NCBI RefSeq assembly: GCF_029193885.1
Contig: NZ_JARFVB010000009.1
Coordinates: 62,001-126,000 of the forward strand
Origin: Flagellimonas yonaguniensis
GTDB lineage: Bacteria > Bacteroidota > Bacteroidia > Flavobacteriales > Flavobacteriaceae
Reading direction: 5' to 3'
Length of the DNA stretch: 64,000 nt
In this document: piece after piece, positions 44,873-53,363 of the stretch
Layout of the letters: the number at the start of each line of letters is the position of its first letter
Numbering within the stretch: the stretch's first letter is position 1
The notes under the pieces: model-generated
What the model was told of the DNA's origin: nothing
Database searches by the model: none
Seen by the model: the letters and a program-made list of their open reading frames with translations, nothing else
Translations under genes and position numbers: made by a program

Positions 44873-45016
44873 TTAATTCAATGTTACTTCAAACTGGTGT
44901 TTTTTGTAGTCAACTACATGAATCGATTTTGAAAAGCTAAGCAAAAAATCTACTGTTTTCTGACTCGCTTTTACCGTTTTTACGGATTTTTGTTCTTCAG
45001 AGTAAATGTTTTCCAT
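44873..45016 (-). CDS. small conserved protein, 47 aa
   Basis: 47 residues: it begins MENIYSEEQKSVKTVKASQK, continues TVDFLLSFSKSIHVVDYKKH and ends QFEVTLN. No signal or membrane segment. I recall similar sequences in flavobacterial genomes near the sigma factor gene, which supports its reality. It is on the same strand as the sigma factor gene, 77 bases downstream, and may share its transcript. Function unknown. Confidence 0.6.
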   Translation of the reverse strand: MENIYSEEQKSVKTVKASQKTVDFLLSFSKSIHVVDYKKHQFEVTLN

Positions 45017-45092
45017 ATTCTAGCGTAAGTAATTGTTTCCATTATATAACGGCGCTAGATTGGAAATATTGTTGGCTTCGACGTAATGCCGA

Positions 45093-45677
45093 TTAATTCG
45101 TTAAAACGATATTCTTACGCTCTACGATTTTTCTAAGGTTGATAAGGGCGTATCTCATTCTTCCCAAAGCTGTATTGATGCTCACGTTTGTGTTTTCGGA
45201 TATTTCCTTGAAGCTCATATCCTTGTATATACGCATGACCAACACTTCTCTTTGATCGTCTGGCAATTCATCTATCAAAAGGGTAAGATCGCTTTCAATT
45301 TGATCTTTGATGAGTTGCTTTTCAGCATTCAACTTCTCATCGTGTATAACAGAAAAGATGTTGAAGTCATCACTACCCTCGAATTTGGGCATTCTTTTGT
45401 TCTTACGGAAGTGGTCTATTACTAAGTTGTGGGCAATACGCATTACCCAAGGCAAAAATTTGCCTTCCTCACTGTACTTTCCTCTTTTAAGGGTTTTGAT
45501 CACCTTGATGAAAGTGTCCTGGAAGATGTCCTCTGCAACATCCCTGTCCAAAACTTTGCTGTAAATAAAGCTGGTGATTCTTTGGTTGTGCCTGTTGATC
45601 AGGATTTCAAGAGCCTTTTCGTCTCCGTCAATGTAATTCCTTACTAAAATCGAATCATTAATCTGTAGTTGTTCCAT
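45093..45677 (-). CDS. ECF-type RNA polymerase sigma factor
   Basis: 194 residues. Region 2: DRDVAEDIFQDTFIKVIKTL and FLPWVMRIAHNLVIDHFRK. Region 4: LPDDQREVLVMRIYKDMSFK and ISENTNVSINTALGRMRYAL, with the DNA-reading helix. No anti-sigma factor gene is adjacent, unlike the FecI/FecR pairs, so its control is unclear. Upstream is a 250-base gap holding a distant -7 element at 45802-45809, which would give a leader of about 120 bases. It is divergent from uvrA. Confidence 0.93.
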   Translation of the reverse strand: MEQLQINDSILVRNYIDGDEKALEILINRHNQRITSFIYSKVLDRDVAEDIFQDTFIKVIKTLKRGKYSEEGKFLPWVMRIAHNLVIDHFRKNKRMPKFEGSDDFNIFSVIHDEKLNAEKQLIKDQIESDLTLLIDELPDDQREVLVMRIYKDMSFKEISENTNVSINTALGRMRYALINLRKIVERKNIVLTN

Positions 45678-45801
45678 ACAAATTACTTTTTTGGGTTAAA
45701 ATCACAGTCCTTCCTTTACCAAGAAAGACTTTAGTTATTCAGTTTTTAATCTTTAAAAAGTAATTATTCTGTATAGGCCTATCAGGATTTTAATTACACT
45801 T

Positions 45802-45809
45802 CAAATATA
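45802..45809 (-). promoter_or_regulatory. -7 element for the sigma factor gene
   Basis: CAAATATA reads TATATTTG on the minus strand, a perfect TAnnTTTG match about 125 bases before the sigma factor start. It implies a long untranslated leader. Confidence 0.4.
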
Positions 45810-45901
45810 GATAAACAGGTAGGCGACCTAAAATCTATGTTGTGAGTTGACGATTTTTATATGTTAACTGATGCAATATACGTATTAAGTGTTGTGTATC
45901 G

Positions 45902-45909
45902 TATCTTTG
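45902..45909 (+). promoter_or_regulatory. -7 element for uvrA
   Basis: TATCTTTG is a perfect TAnnTTTG match 19-26 bases before the uvrA ATG. No LexA-like palindrome was noticed. Confidence 0.5.
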
Positions 45910-45927
45910 AGACCCTAATTTTAACAA

Positions 45928-48705
45928 ATGGCAATCAATATCAACGTAGATCCCAAGCAGAATATTATCATAAAGGGAGCTAAACTACATAACCTTAAAA
46001 ATATAGATGTTGTCATCCCAAGGAATAAATTGGTGGTTATCACGGGTTTATCGGGTTCTGGGAAGTCCAGTTTAGCTTTTGATACACTATACGCTGAAGG
46101 CCAACGTAGATATGTGGAAAGTCTTTCCTCCTATGCACGACAGTTTTTAGGAAAACTGGACAAGCCAAAAGTGGACTATATAAAAGGTATAGCCCCTGCG
46201 ATTGCCATTGAACAAAAAGTAAATTCCACCAACCCAAGATCTACGGTCGGGACCACTACGGAAATCTACGACTACCTAAAGTTGTTGTATGCGAGAATCG
46301 GGAAGACCCTATCCCCTATTTCGGGCAAGGAAGTAAAAAAGCATACGGTTACCGATGTCATTGATTATATAAAGGAATTGAGCGAGAGAGACAAGCTCCT
46401 GTTATTGGCACCCATTACCATTTCCGAAGAACGCGATCCTTTAAAGTCCTTGGAACTTTTCTCCAAGCAAGGGTATGCCCGTATCAAGTACAAGGGGGAA
46501 GTCATCCGAATCGATCAAGCTCCCGAAGATATCGAAAGGGAGTTTGATTTGGTTGTGGATAGAATCATTGTAAAAGATGACGAGGACTTTTACAATCGTT
46601 TGGCCAATGCCGTGGACAATGCCTTTTTTGAAGGCAAAGGGCAATGTGCCATTGAGAACCTTCAATCGGGAGACCTAAAAACCTTTAGCAACCAATTTGA
46701 GCTGGACGGGATGAAGTTTTTGGAGCCCAACGTCCATTTGTTCAGTTTCAACAATCCGTATGGGGCCTGTCCCAAATGTGAAGGCTATGGGGATGTTATC
46801 GGTATTGATGAAGATTTGGTGATTCCCAATACGGCTCTATCAGTTTATGAGAATGCCGTTTTTCCGTGGCGGGGCGAAAGTATGGGATGGTACCGAGATC
46901 AATTGGTAAATTCTGCCTATAAATTCGATTTTCCAATCCATAAACCTTGGTTTGAACTTTCCGAAGAACAAAAACAATTGGTTTGGGATGGGAACGACCA
47001 TTTTATAGGAATCCATAAGTTCTTTGAGCAACTGGAGGAAAAAAGCTATAAAATCCAGAACAGGGTAATGCTTTCCCGTTACCGCGGCAAGACCAGATGC
47101 TCCGTATGTAAAGGAAAACGACTGCGCAAAGAAGCAGATTATGTAAAAGTTGGTGGTAAATCCATTTCAGATTTGATTGAACAACCCATCAACCAGTTGA
47201 TGCCATTTTTTGAAGAATTACAACTTTCCGAACACGACACCTCTGTTTCTAAAAGACTGTTGAAGGAAATCACCACGCGTTTGGAATTTTTGGACAAAGT
47301 GGGTCTCAGCTACCTTACCTTGAATAGGAAATCCAATACGCTGTCGGGTGGGGAAAGTCAACGGATTAACTTGGCCACATCATTGGGAAGCAGTTTGGTC
47401 GGTTCCATGTATATTTTGGATGAGCCCAGTATTGGATTGCACCCACGGGACACCGAAAATTTAATCGAGGTTTTAAAATCGCTTCGTGATTTGGGCAATA
47501 CCGTTATTGTAGTAGAGCACGATGAGGATATTATGAAGGCTGCCGATGAAATTATTGATATTGGCCCGGAAGCAGGAACTCTTGGCGGAAAAGTCGTTGC
47601 CACAGGCGATTGGGAAACCATCCTCCAATCTGATTCGTTGACGGCATCCTACCTTAATGGAACCATGGAAATACCCGTTCCCAAGGAGCGTAGAAATTCA
47701 AAACACTACATTCAAATTAAGGGAGCCCGGGAAAACAACCTTAAAAATATAGATGTCACATTTCCATTGAATGTGCTTACCGTGGTCACGGGTGTATCAG
47801 GAAGTGGAAAAAGTACCTTGGTCAGAAAAATACTGTATCCTTCCATATTAAAGGAGACGGGTGGTTATGGCGAAAAGGCCGGTCAGTTCTCGGCAATGGA
47901 AGGCAAGTACGCCCACATCAAACACGTGGAATTTGTGGATCAAAACCCCATTGGACGTTCTTCACGTTCCAATCCCGTTACCTATATCAAGGCCTACGAT
48001 GATATCCGCAGCCTGTTTGCTTCACAAAAATTGAGCAAGCTCCGTGGCTACAAGGCCAAACACTTTTCTTTTAATGTGGATGGTGGCCGTTGTGAGAAAT
48101 GTAAGGGCGAAGGAGAAATCACGGTAGAGATGCAATTTATGGCAGATGTGCATTTGGAATGTGATGCTTGTAATGGAAAACGATTCAAAAAGGATATTTT
48201 GGAGGTGCAATTTGAAGGAAAGAACATCGACGACATCCTTAATATGACCATAGATGATGCCATTGAGCACTTTGCAGCCCACAAACAAGATAAGATCGTG
48301 GCCAAATTGAAACCTTTGCAAGATGTCGGATTGGGTTACGTGGCACTTGGACAGTCTTCCTCTACCCTTTCCGGTGGTGAGGCGCAACGGATAAAGCTCG
48401 CTTCCTTTTTGGTAAAAGGCCATACCAAGGAAAAAGCCTTGTTCATCTTTGATGAACCCACAACGGGACTTCACTTCCATGACATTAAAAAACTGCTTAA
48501 ATCCTTTGATGAGCTCATTGACAAAGGACATTCGGTAATTGTTATCGAACATAATATGGAGCTGGTCAAATGTGCTGACTACATTATCGACCTTGGTCCC
48601 GAAGGTGGCGAAAAAGGTGGTAATTTAGTGGTGGAAGGCACTCCTGAGGAAATCATCAAGGACACAAAATCCCACACCGCAAAATATTTAAAGAACAGCC
48701 TTTAA
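45928..48705 (+). CDS. uvrA: UvrABC excinuclease subunit A
   Basis: 925 residues with two ABC ATPase halves. First Walker A VVITGLSGSGKSSLAFDTLY; signatures LSGGESQRINLATSL and LSGGEAQRIKLASFL; Walker B LDEPSIGLHPRD and FDEPTTGLHFHDIKKL. Zinc modules are CSVCKGKRL, CEKCKGEGEI and CDACNGKR. The first zinc pair (CPxC before FSFNNP in E. coli) is absent here: only GACPKCEGYG remains, as the upstream stretch reads FELDGMKFLEPNVHLFSFNN. UvrA finds bulky DNA lesions with UvrB. A terminator follows. Bacteroidota often carry two UvrA copies; only one is in this window. Confidence 0.96.
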   Translation: MAININVDPKQNIIIKGAKLHNLKNIDVVIPRNKLVVITGLSGSGKSSLAFDTLYAEGQRRYVESLSSYARQFLGKLDKPKVDYIKGIAPAIAIEQKVNSTNPRSTVGTTTEIYDYLKLLYARIGKTLSPISGKEVKKHTVTDVIDYIKELSERDKLLLLAPITISEERDPLKSLELFSKQGYARIKYKGEVIRIDQAPEDIEREFDLVVDRIIVKDDEDFYNRLANAVDNAFFEGKGQCAIENLQSGDLKTFSNQFELDGMKFLEPNVHLFSFNNPYGACPKCEGYGDVIGIDEDLVIPNTALSVYENAVFPWRGESMGWYRDQLVNSAYKFDFPIHKPWFELSEEQKQLVWDGNDHFIGIHKFFEQLEEKSYKIQNRVMLSRYRGKTRCSVCKGKRLRKEADYVKVGGKSISDLIEQPINQLMPFFEELQLSEHDTSVSKRLLKEITTRLEFLDKVGLSYLTLNRKSNTLSGGESQRINLATSLGSSLVGSMYILDEPSIGLHPRDTENLIEVLKSLRDLGNTVIVVEHDEDIMKAADEIIDIGPEAGTLGGKVVATGDWETILQSDSLTASYLNGTMEIPVPKERRNSKHYIQIKGARENNLKNIDVTFPLNVLTVVTGVSGSGKSTLVRKILYPSILKETGGYGEKAGQFSAMEGKYAHIKHVEFVDQNPIGRSSRSNPVTYIKAYDDIRSLFASQKLSKLRGYKAKHFSFNVDGGRCEKCKGEGEITVEMQFMADVHLECDACNGKRFKKDILEVQFEGKNIDDILNMTIDDAIEHFAAHKQDKIVAKLKPLQDVGLGYVALGQSSSTLSGGEAQRIKLASFLVKGHTKEKALFIFDEPTTGLHFHDIKKLLKSFDELIDKGHSVIVIEHNMELVKCADYIIDLGPEGGEKGGNLVVEGTPEEIIKDTKSHTAKYLKNSL

Positions 48706-48730
48706 ATCACCATTTGCCGATCAAATAAAC

Positions 48731-48766
48731 AAAGACACCTGTTTCACTTAAATGGGTGTCTTTTTT
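48731..48766 (+). terminator. terminator of uvrA
   Basis: AAAGACACC (48731-48739) and GGTGTCTTT (48755-48763) pair perfectly over nine bases, followed by a run of T. Confidence 0.88.
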
Positions 48767-49059
48767 CTTCCTGTTATTTTCAAATAAAAGGGAAAAATCG
48801 CCTTTTCTCACTTTCCACAAAAACCATCCGTGAATTCATATCCACTCTACGTCAATTGAACCCACCCGTTCGTCAATTCAGGGCAACATATAAAAATGTT
48901 TAGGTAGATATTTGGACCCATAATACAACTATAACCATCCTTATAAAATACTGATTTCCAAAAGTTTTATACGGTTTGATCAGCTTTTTTAAAAGGAGTT
49001 TTTGTATTTGTCCTTATAAACAGAAACACTTTCAATGTATTAGTATTAAAACATTCCAC
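48767..49059. other. gene-free leader before the adhesin gene
   Basis: About 290 bases with no supported coding frame. It is AT-rich and probably holds the promoter of the adhesin operon: TTTG at 48975-48978 with TGTATTTG at 49003-49010 (one mismatch to TAnnTTTG) is a weak candidate, with a long spacer of 24. No strong hairpin or repeat was noticed. Confidence 0.4.
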
Positions 49060-52000
49060 ATGAACAATACTACCCTCCCCAACTCACTGAAGAAATTAAT
49101 TAAGGAAAGTCTAATTCCCATTTTCACTTTACTTATTGCTTACATGGTCTTAGCAGAGACCATCAATCATCCCAACAACATATTGGTCGGCAAAGCTGAA
49201 ACCAATGCTTTGGGTTATATACCATTTGTGCCGGATATTTCCATTAATGTGAATGGGAATCCGTTGGACGCCTTGGAAGGAAATCCCGGTTGTAACCTTG
49301 TACTGTACGAGATTACCGTAACCAATACAGGAACAGATGATTTGGAAAATGTTGTGGTCAGTGATAATCTATTGGATGGAATCATTACGGGTCCAACAGA
49401 AAGTATGAACCCTGACAATATTTTGGAAGTTGGAGAAGTATGGACTTATAATGCTGCCCATGTTACTACGCCACAAGAAAAAATAGATGATCAAGTAGAA
49501 ACCATGACGTCGGTTTCGGCCAACGTTGTAGGACAACCAGATCAAATTGTCAGTGACAATGATTCCACGATTGTTCTTTTACCTTCTTGTCCATTAAGCA
49601 CGGAAATAGCTGTGATAAAGACAGGTAATCCCCTAGAAAGCATAGACAGTGGAATGGCAGGGTGCAACTTGATATTGTACCAGTTTACCGTAACCAATGA
49701 AGGTGGAAATGTCTTGGAAAATGTGGTGCTCAACGACCCTTTATTAGGAGGAGATCTAGGTGTCCCTGATAATGAAGACATAATCGTCAATGGTTTGCTG
49801 GAAGTTGGTGAAACCTGGGTTTATACCGTCCCATATGCAACAACAATTCAGGATAAATTTAACGAAGAGGTTGTCAATCAAGCTGTGGTAACTGCAAATA
49901 TCCAAGGAGATCCTAATGCCCTTGTACTGGATTTATCGGATGATGACAGTGTATTGGAAAATGACCCAACCGTGGTAACCTTGCCTTCATGTCCATCCAA
50001 AGACGATATAGCAGTAGTTAAAACTGGAGCTGCATTGGAGGATATTGAGGCAGGCCCTGGTTGTAATATAATTTTATACGAGTTTACAGTGACCAATCAA
50101 GGGGTAAATATTTTAGAGAATGTGGTTTTGAACGATCCACTGCTTGGTGGGGACATTGCAGGTCCATCCGGAGGAGATGATAATGACGATGGTTTTCTGG
50201 ACGTGGATGAAGCATGGACTTATGTTGCGGTTTACAATATAACCCTAGAAGATCTCAATAATGGTTTTTTTGAAAACCAGGCCACTGTATCAGCCGATAT
50301 TCAAGGTCTCAACCAAATGGCCATAGATCTATCAGACGATAACAGTGTTCTGGAGGATGACCCAACGGTTATTGATCTATCCTCCTGTTCCGTGCCTGAC
50401 ATAGGCCTGATCAAAGTCGGCCAAGCCGTGGACATTGATGGCGATGGGTGTATTGAAAGTATCCTGTATACATTTACCCTTACCAATACGGGAGGTGTGG
50501 ACATTGATGAGATCACGTTGGAGGACGAGCTCCTTGGCGGAGAGGTGTCCGGCCCCATTGATGGAACCGATACCAATAACGATGGTATCCTGTCCGTCGG
50601 GGAGACCTGGACCTATGAGGCCATCTACGCCATTACCCAAGAGGACATCGACAATGCTGCCGTGGTCAATCAAGCTGAAGTCAATGGGGAAATCGTCGAC
50701 ACAGAAATCGGGGTATCCGACCTGTCGGATGATGATAGTCTTTTCGAAGATGAACCCACAAGGACTGCGGTGCCGAACGATGCTTGCACCGATGGCTCTG
50801 CCGAAATCGGTTTGATAAAAGTGGGGCAAGCCGTGGATATTGATGGCGATGGGTGTATTGAAAGTATCCTGTATACATTTACCCTTACCAATACGGGAGG
50901 TGTGGACATTGACGAGATCACGTTGGAGGACGAGCTCCTTGGCGGAGAGGTGTCCGGTCCCATTGATGGAACCGATACCAATAACGATGGCATCCTATCC
51001 GTCGGGGAGACCTGGACCTATGAGGCCATCCACTCCATTACCCAAGAGGACATCGACAATGCAGCCGTGGTCAATCAAGCTGAAGTCAATGGGGAAATCG
51101 TCGACACGGAAATCGGGGTATCCGACCTGTCGGATGATGATAGTCTTTTCGAAGATGAGCCCACAAGGACTGCGGTACCGAACGATGCTTGTACCGATGG
51201 AGGTAATATTGGATTGATAAAGGAAGCTGAACTTGTCGATATTGATCAAGACGGTTGTATAGAAAGTATTCGCTATACCTTCATAGTTACCAATATCGGT
51301 GGTAGTGATCTGGACAATGTTTCATTGATTGACGAAGTACTTTTTGGACAGGAGGAAATTCCAGGTCCAGATTCAGAAAGTATAGCCGAAAATGGAATAC
51401 TACAGGTTGGTGAAGTATGGTTATACACGGACATTTACCCAATAACTCAGGAAGATATAGACAATGGTTTTGTAATTAATCAAGCCATTATATCCGCGGA
51501 ACTTGTAGACTCCAATTTCATTGTCTTCGATTTGTCCGATGATGACAGTAACTTCGAGAATACCCCAACCAGAACAGAAGTCCCCAATGATGCTTGTCCA
51601 GGTGATGGAGGTGGTGACGGAACCCCATTGTTCGGTATTGCACTTATAAAAACAGGAGAAGGAATCGACACTGATATCGATGGTTGTGATGATAGTATCA
51701 ATTACACATTTACTGTTATCAACTCAGGAACTGTAGAGCTAGAGAACATTGTTTTAAACGACGACCTTTTGGGCGGTACCATAACTGGATTAATCAATAC
51801 AACCGAAACGGAAGATGGCATACTTCAATCTGGCGAAGAATGGACCTATACAGCTACCTATAATCCAACACAAGAGGATATCGATGGTGTTTTTGTGGAT
51901 AATCAAGCTGTGGTCACTGCAGATTTAATAGATACTACGGATTCTGTTTTTGATAATTCCGACGATAATAGTTATGAGGAAAATGACATCACTTCCGTAA

Positions 52001-52347
52001 ATGTATCCACCTTCTGCGAATACACTGGAGGAGGCTCTGATTTCCAAATATTCAACGGAATGACCCCGAATGGCGATGGGTTGAATGATTACTTCCGAAT
52101 CCAGGGAATAGAAAATTATCCCGATAACAATGTGAAAATTTTCAATAGATGGGGTGTGCAAGTCTATCAAATAGATAGCTATGGGCAAGGCAATAACTTA
52201 TTCTATGGTTTATCAGAAGGAAGAGCAACCCTACAGAAGGACCGTGAACTTCCAAGTGGCACCTATTTCTACATACTGACTTTTACCAGTGAAGTCAACC
52301 CCGGGAATGAAAGCTATTCGGGATACCTATATATAAATAGGAACTAA
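49060..52347 (+). CDS. T9SS-secreted adhesin with seven DUF11-like repeats
   Basis: 1095 residues from ATG 49060. N-terminal signal or anchor helix (LIPIFTLLIAYMVLAETI), then about seven Ig-like repeats of 110-135 residues. Each has a Cys and a YxFTVTNxG strand (for example NLILYQFTVTNEGG, SILYTFTLTNTGG), an LxDxLLGG turn, and VGETWTY. Repeats 3-5 carry EF-hand-like loops (DDNDDGFLDVDE, DTNNDGILSVGE twice). Repeats 4 and 5 are nearly identical in DNA. The C-terminal domain from FQIFNGMTPNGDGLNDYF to YSGYLYINRN is the gliding-type (type B, CHU_C) T9SS sorting signal. A surface adhesin is likely. Confidence 0.9.
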   Translation: MNNTTLPNSLKKLIKESLIPIFTLLIAYMVLAETINHPNNILVGKAETNALGYIPFVPDISINVNGNPLDALEGNPGCNLVLYEITVTNTGTDDLENVVVSDNLLDGIITGPTESMNPDNILEVGEVWTYNAAHVTTPQEKIDDQVETMTSVSANVVGQPDQIVSDNDSTIVLLPSCPLSTEIAVIKTGNPLESIDSGMAGCNLILYQFTVTNEGGNVLENVVLNDPLLGGDLGVPDNEDIIVNGLLEVGETWVYTVPYATTIQDKFNEEVVNQAVVTANIQGDPNALVLDLSDDDSVLENDPTVVTLPSCPSKDDIAVVKTGAALEDIEAGPGCNIILYEFTVTNQGVNILENVVLNDPLLGGDIAGPSGGDDNDDGFLDVDEAWTYVAVYNITLEDLNNGFFENQATVSADIQGLNQMAIDLSDDNSVLEDDPTVIDLSSCSVPDIGLIKVGQAVDIDGDGCIESILYTFTLTNTGGVDIDEITLEDELLGGEVSGPIDGTDTNNDGILSVGETWTYEAIYAITQEDIDNAAVVNQAEVNGEIVDTEIGVSDLSDDDSLFEDEPTRTAVPNDACTDGSAEIGLIKVGQAVDIDGDGCIESILYTFTLTNTGGVDIDEITLEDELLGGEVSGPIDGTDTNNDGILSVGETWTYEAIHSITQEDIDNAAVVNQAEVNGEIVDTEIGVSDLSDDDSLFEDEPTRTAVPNDACTDGGNIGLIKEAELVDIDQDGCIESIRYTFIVTNIGGSDLDNVSLIDEVLFGQEEIPGPDSESIAENGILQVGEVWLYTDIYPITQEDIDNGFVINQAIISAELVDSNFIVFDLSDDDSNFENTPTRTEVPNDACPGDGGGDGTPLFGIALIKTGEGIDTDIDGCDDSINYTFTVINSGTVELENIVLNDDLLGGTITGLINTTETEDGILQSGEEWTYTATYNPTQEDIDGVFVDNQAVVTADLIDTTDSVFDNSDDNSYEENDITSVNVSTFCEYTGGGSDFQIFNGMTPNGDGLNDYFRIQGIENYPDNNVKIFNRWGVQVYQIDSYGQGNNLFYGLSEGRATLQKDRELPSGTYFYILTFTSEVNPGNESYSGYLYINRN
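50398..51204 (+). repeat. near-identical tandem duplication inside the adhesin gene
   Basis: Copy 1 (50398-50802) and copy 2 (50803-51204) have a 405-base period (135 codons). The differences are scattered, mostly synonymous third-position changes, over long identical stretches. The two encode an almost identical repeat from IGLIKVGQAVDIDGDG to RTAVPNDACTDG. A third, diverged unit follows at 51205. Confidence 0.92.
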
Positions 52348-52396
52348 TACAACCCACACAATAAAGTAATCAAGAACCAAAGAATTTAACGAGAGG

Positions 52397-53353
52397 ATGA
52401 TACATCTAAAAACCTATAGAAACCATTGCCTGTTTGCATTGCTGCTTCTATCCACCATTTATACATCGAAGGCTCAGCAAGATCCACAATACACACAATA
52501 TATGTACAATACCCAGGTCGTGAACCCTGCCTATGCCGGCAACAGGGAAGTATTGAGTTTTGGACTTTTGGGACGAACACAATGGGTAAGTTTGAAAGGG
52601 TCTCCCGAAACCGGGACCTTTACCGTGAATTCCCCTATTGGGCTCTACGACAACATGGGGCTCGGATTATCCATTATATACGATAAAATTGGTCCGGCCG
52701 TGGAGTCCAATGTGGTTGTTGACTATTCGTATTCCATAAACCTTTCTTATAATACAAAACTAGCATTCGGCGTAAAAGCCGGGTTGGATATGTTGGATGT
52801 GGATTACTCGAAATTGACACTTTCTGAACAAAACGATCCCTATTTTCAATCCAATGTGGACAATGAACTGCAGCCGCAAGTTGGAGCAGGTTTATATTTG
52901 AACAATGATAAGTTCTACGCAGGGCTGTCCGTACCCAACTTTTTGAACACCAAACATTTCGATGAAAGTTCCTTGGAAAATGCCAATACCGATGATATTG
53001 CCATTGAACGTTTGCACTATTTCTTCATCACAGGTTATGTTTTCGACTTAAATGAAAATTTAAAGTTCAAACCAGCAACGCTGGTAAAATATGTAAGTGG
53101 TTCCCCATTACAATGGGATATTTCAGCCAACTTCTTGATCAATGAAAAGTTCACAGTGGGGGCTTCGTACAGATGGAGTGCTTCGGTAAGTGCGTTGGCA
53201 GGATTCCAAATATCGCCCAATTTCTTCGCGGGTGTGGCCTACGATTATCAATCCACTGATATAGAAAAGTACAGTGATGGTTCCTACGAAGTATTTCTTC
53301 GTTTCGACATCTTCAACAAATCAGACCGTATAGTAACCCCAAGATTTTTTTAA
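52397..53353 (+). CDS. PorP/SprF-family type IX secretion outer-membrane protein
   Basis: 318 residues with a signal peptide (CLFALLLLSTIYTSKAQ). The family start QQDPQYTQYMYNTQVVNPAYAG is clear, followed by barrel strands (GLLGRTQWVSLKGSPET, TVGASYRWSASVSALAGF) and the end RFDIFNKSDRIVTPRFF. PorP/SprF proteins are outer-membrane partners of specific T9SS substrates; SprF is needed for secretion of the SprB adhesin in Flavobacterium johnsoniae. It lies 50 bases after the adhesin gene and 10 before the OmpA gene, so one operon. Confidence 0.93.
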   Translation: MIHLKTYRNHCLFALLLLSTIYTSKAQQDPQYTQYMYNTQVVNPAYAGNREVLSFGLLGRTQWVSLKGSPETGTFTVNSPIGLYDNMGLGLSIIYDKIGPAVESNVVVDYSYSINLSYNTKLAFGVKAGLDMLDVDYSKLTLSEQNDPYFQSNVDNELQPQVGAGLYLNNDKFYAGLSVPNFLNTKHFDESSLENANTDDIAIERLHYFFITGYVFDLNENLKFKPATLVKYVSGSPLQWDISANFLINEKFTVGASYRWSASVSALAGFQISPNFFAGVAYDYQSTDIEKYSDGSYEVFLRFDIFNKSDRIVTPRFF

Positions 53354-53363
53354 AACGATCACA

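Noticed and set aside
48022..48552. 176-codon minus-strand frame inside uvrA
   Set aside because: It overlaps conserved ATPase motifs of uvrA and shows no family features.
48976..49059. Longer in-frame start for the adhesin gene
   Set aside because: It adds a Cys/Phe/Lys-rich segment before the signal helix; ATG 49060 gives a normal exported N-terminus.
50398..51204. Regularly spaced near-identical repeats that could look like a repeat array
   Set aside because: They are in-frame repeats of an adhesin gene with a 405-base period, far too long for CRISPR and coding throughout.
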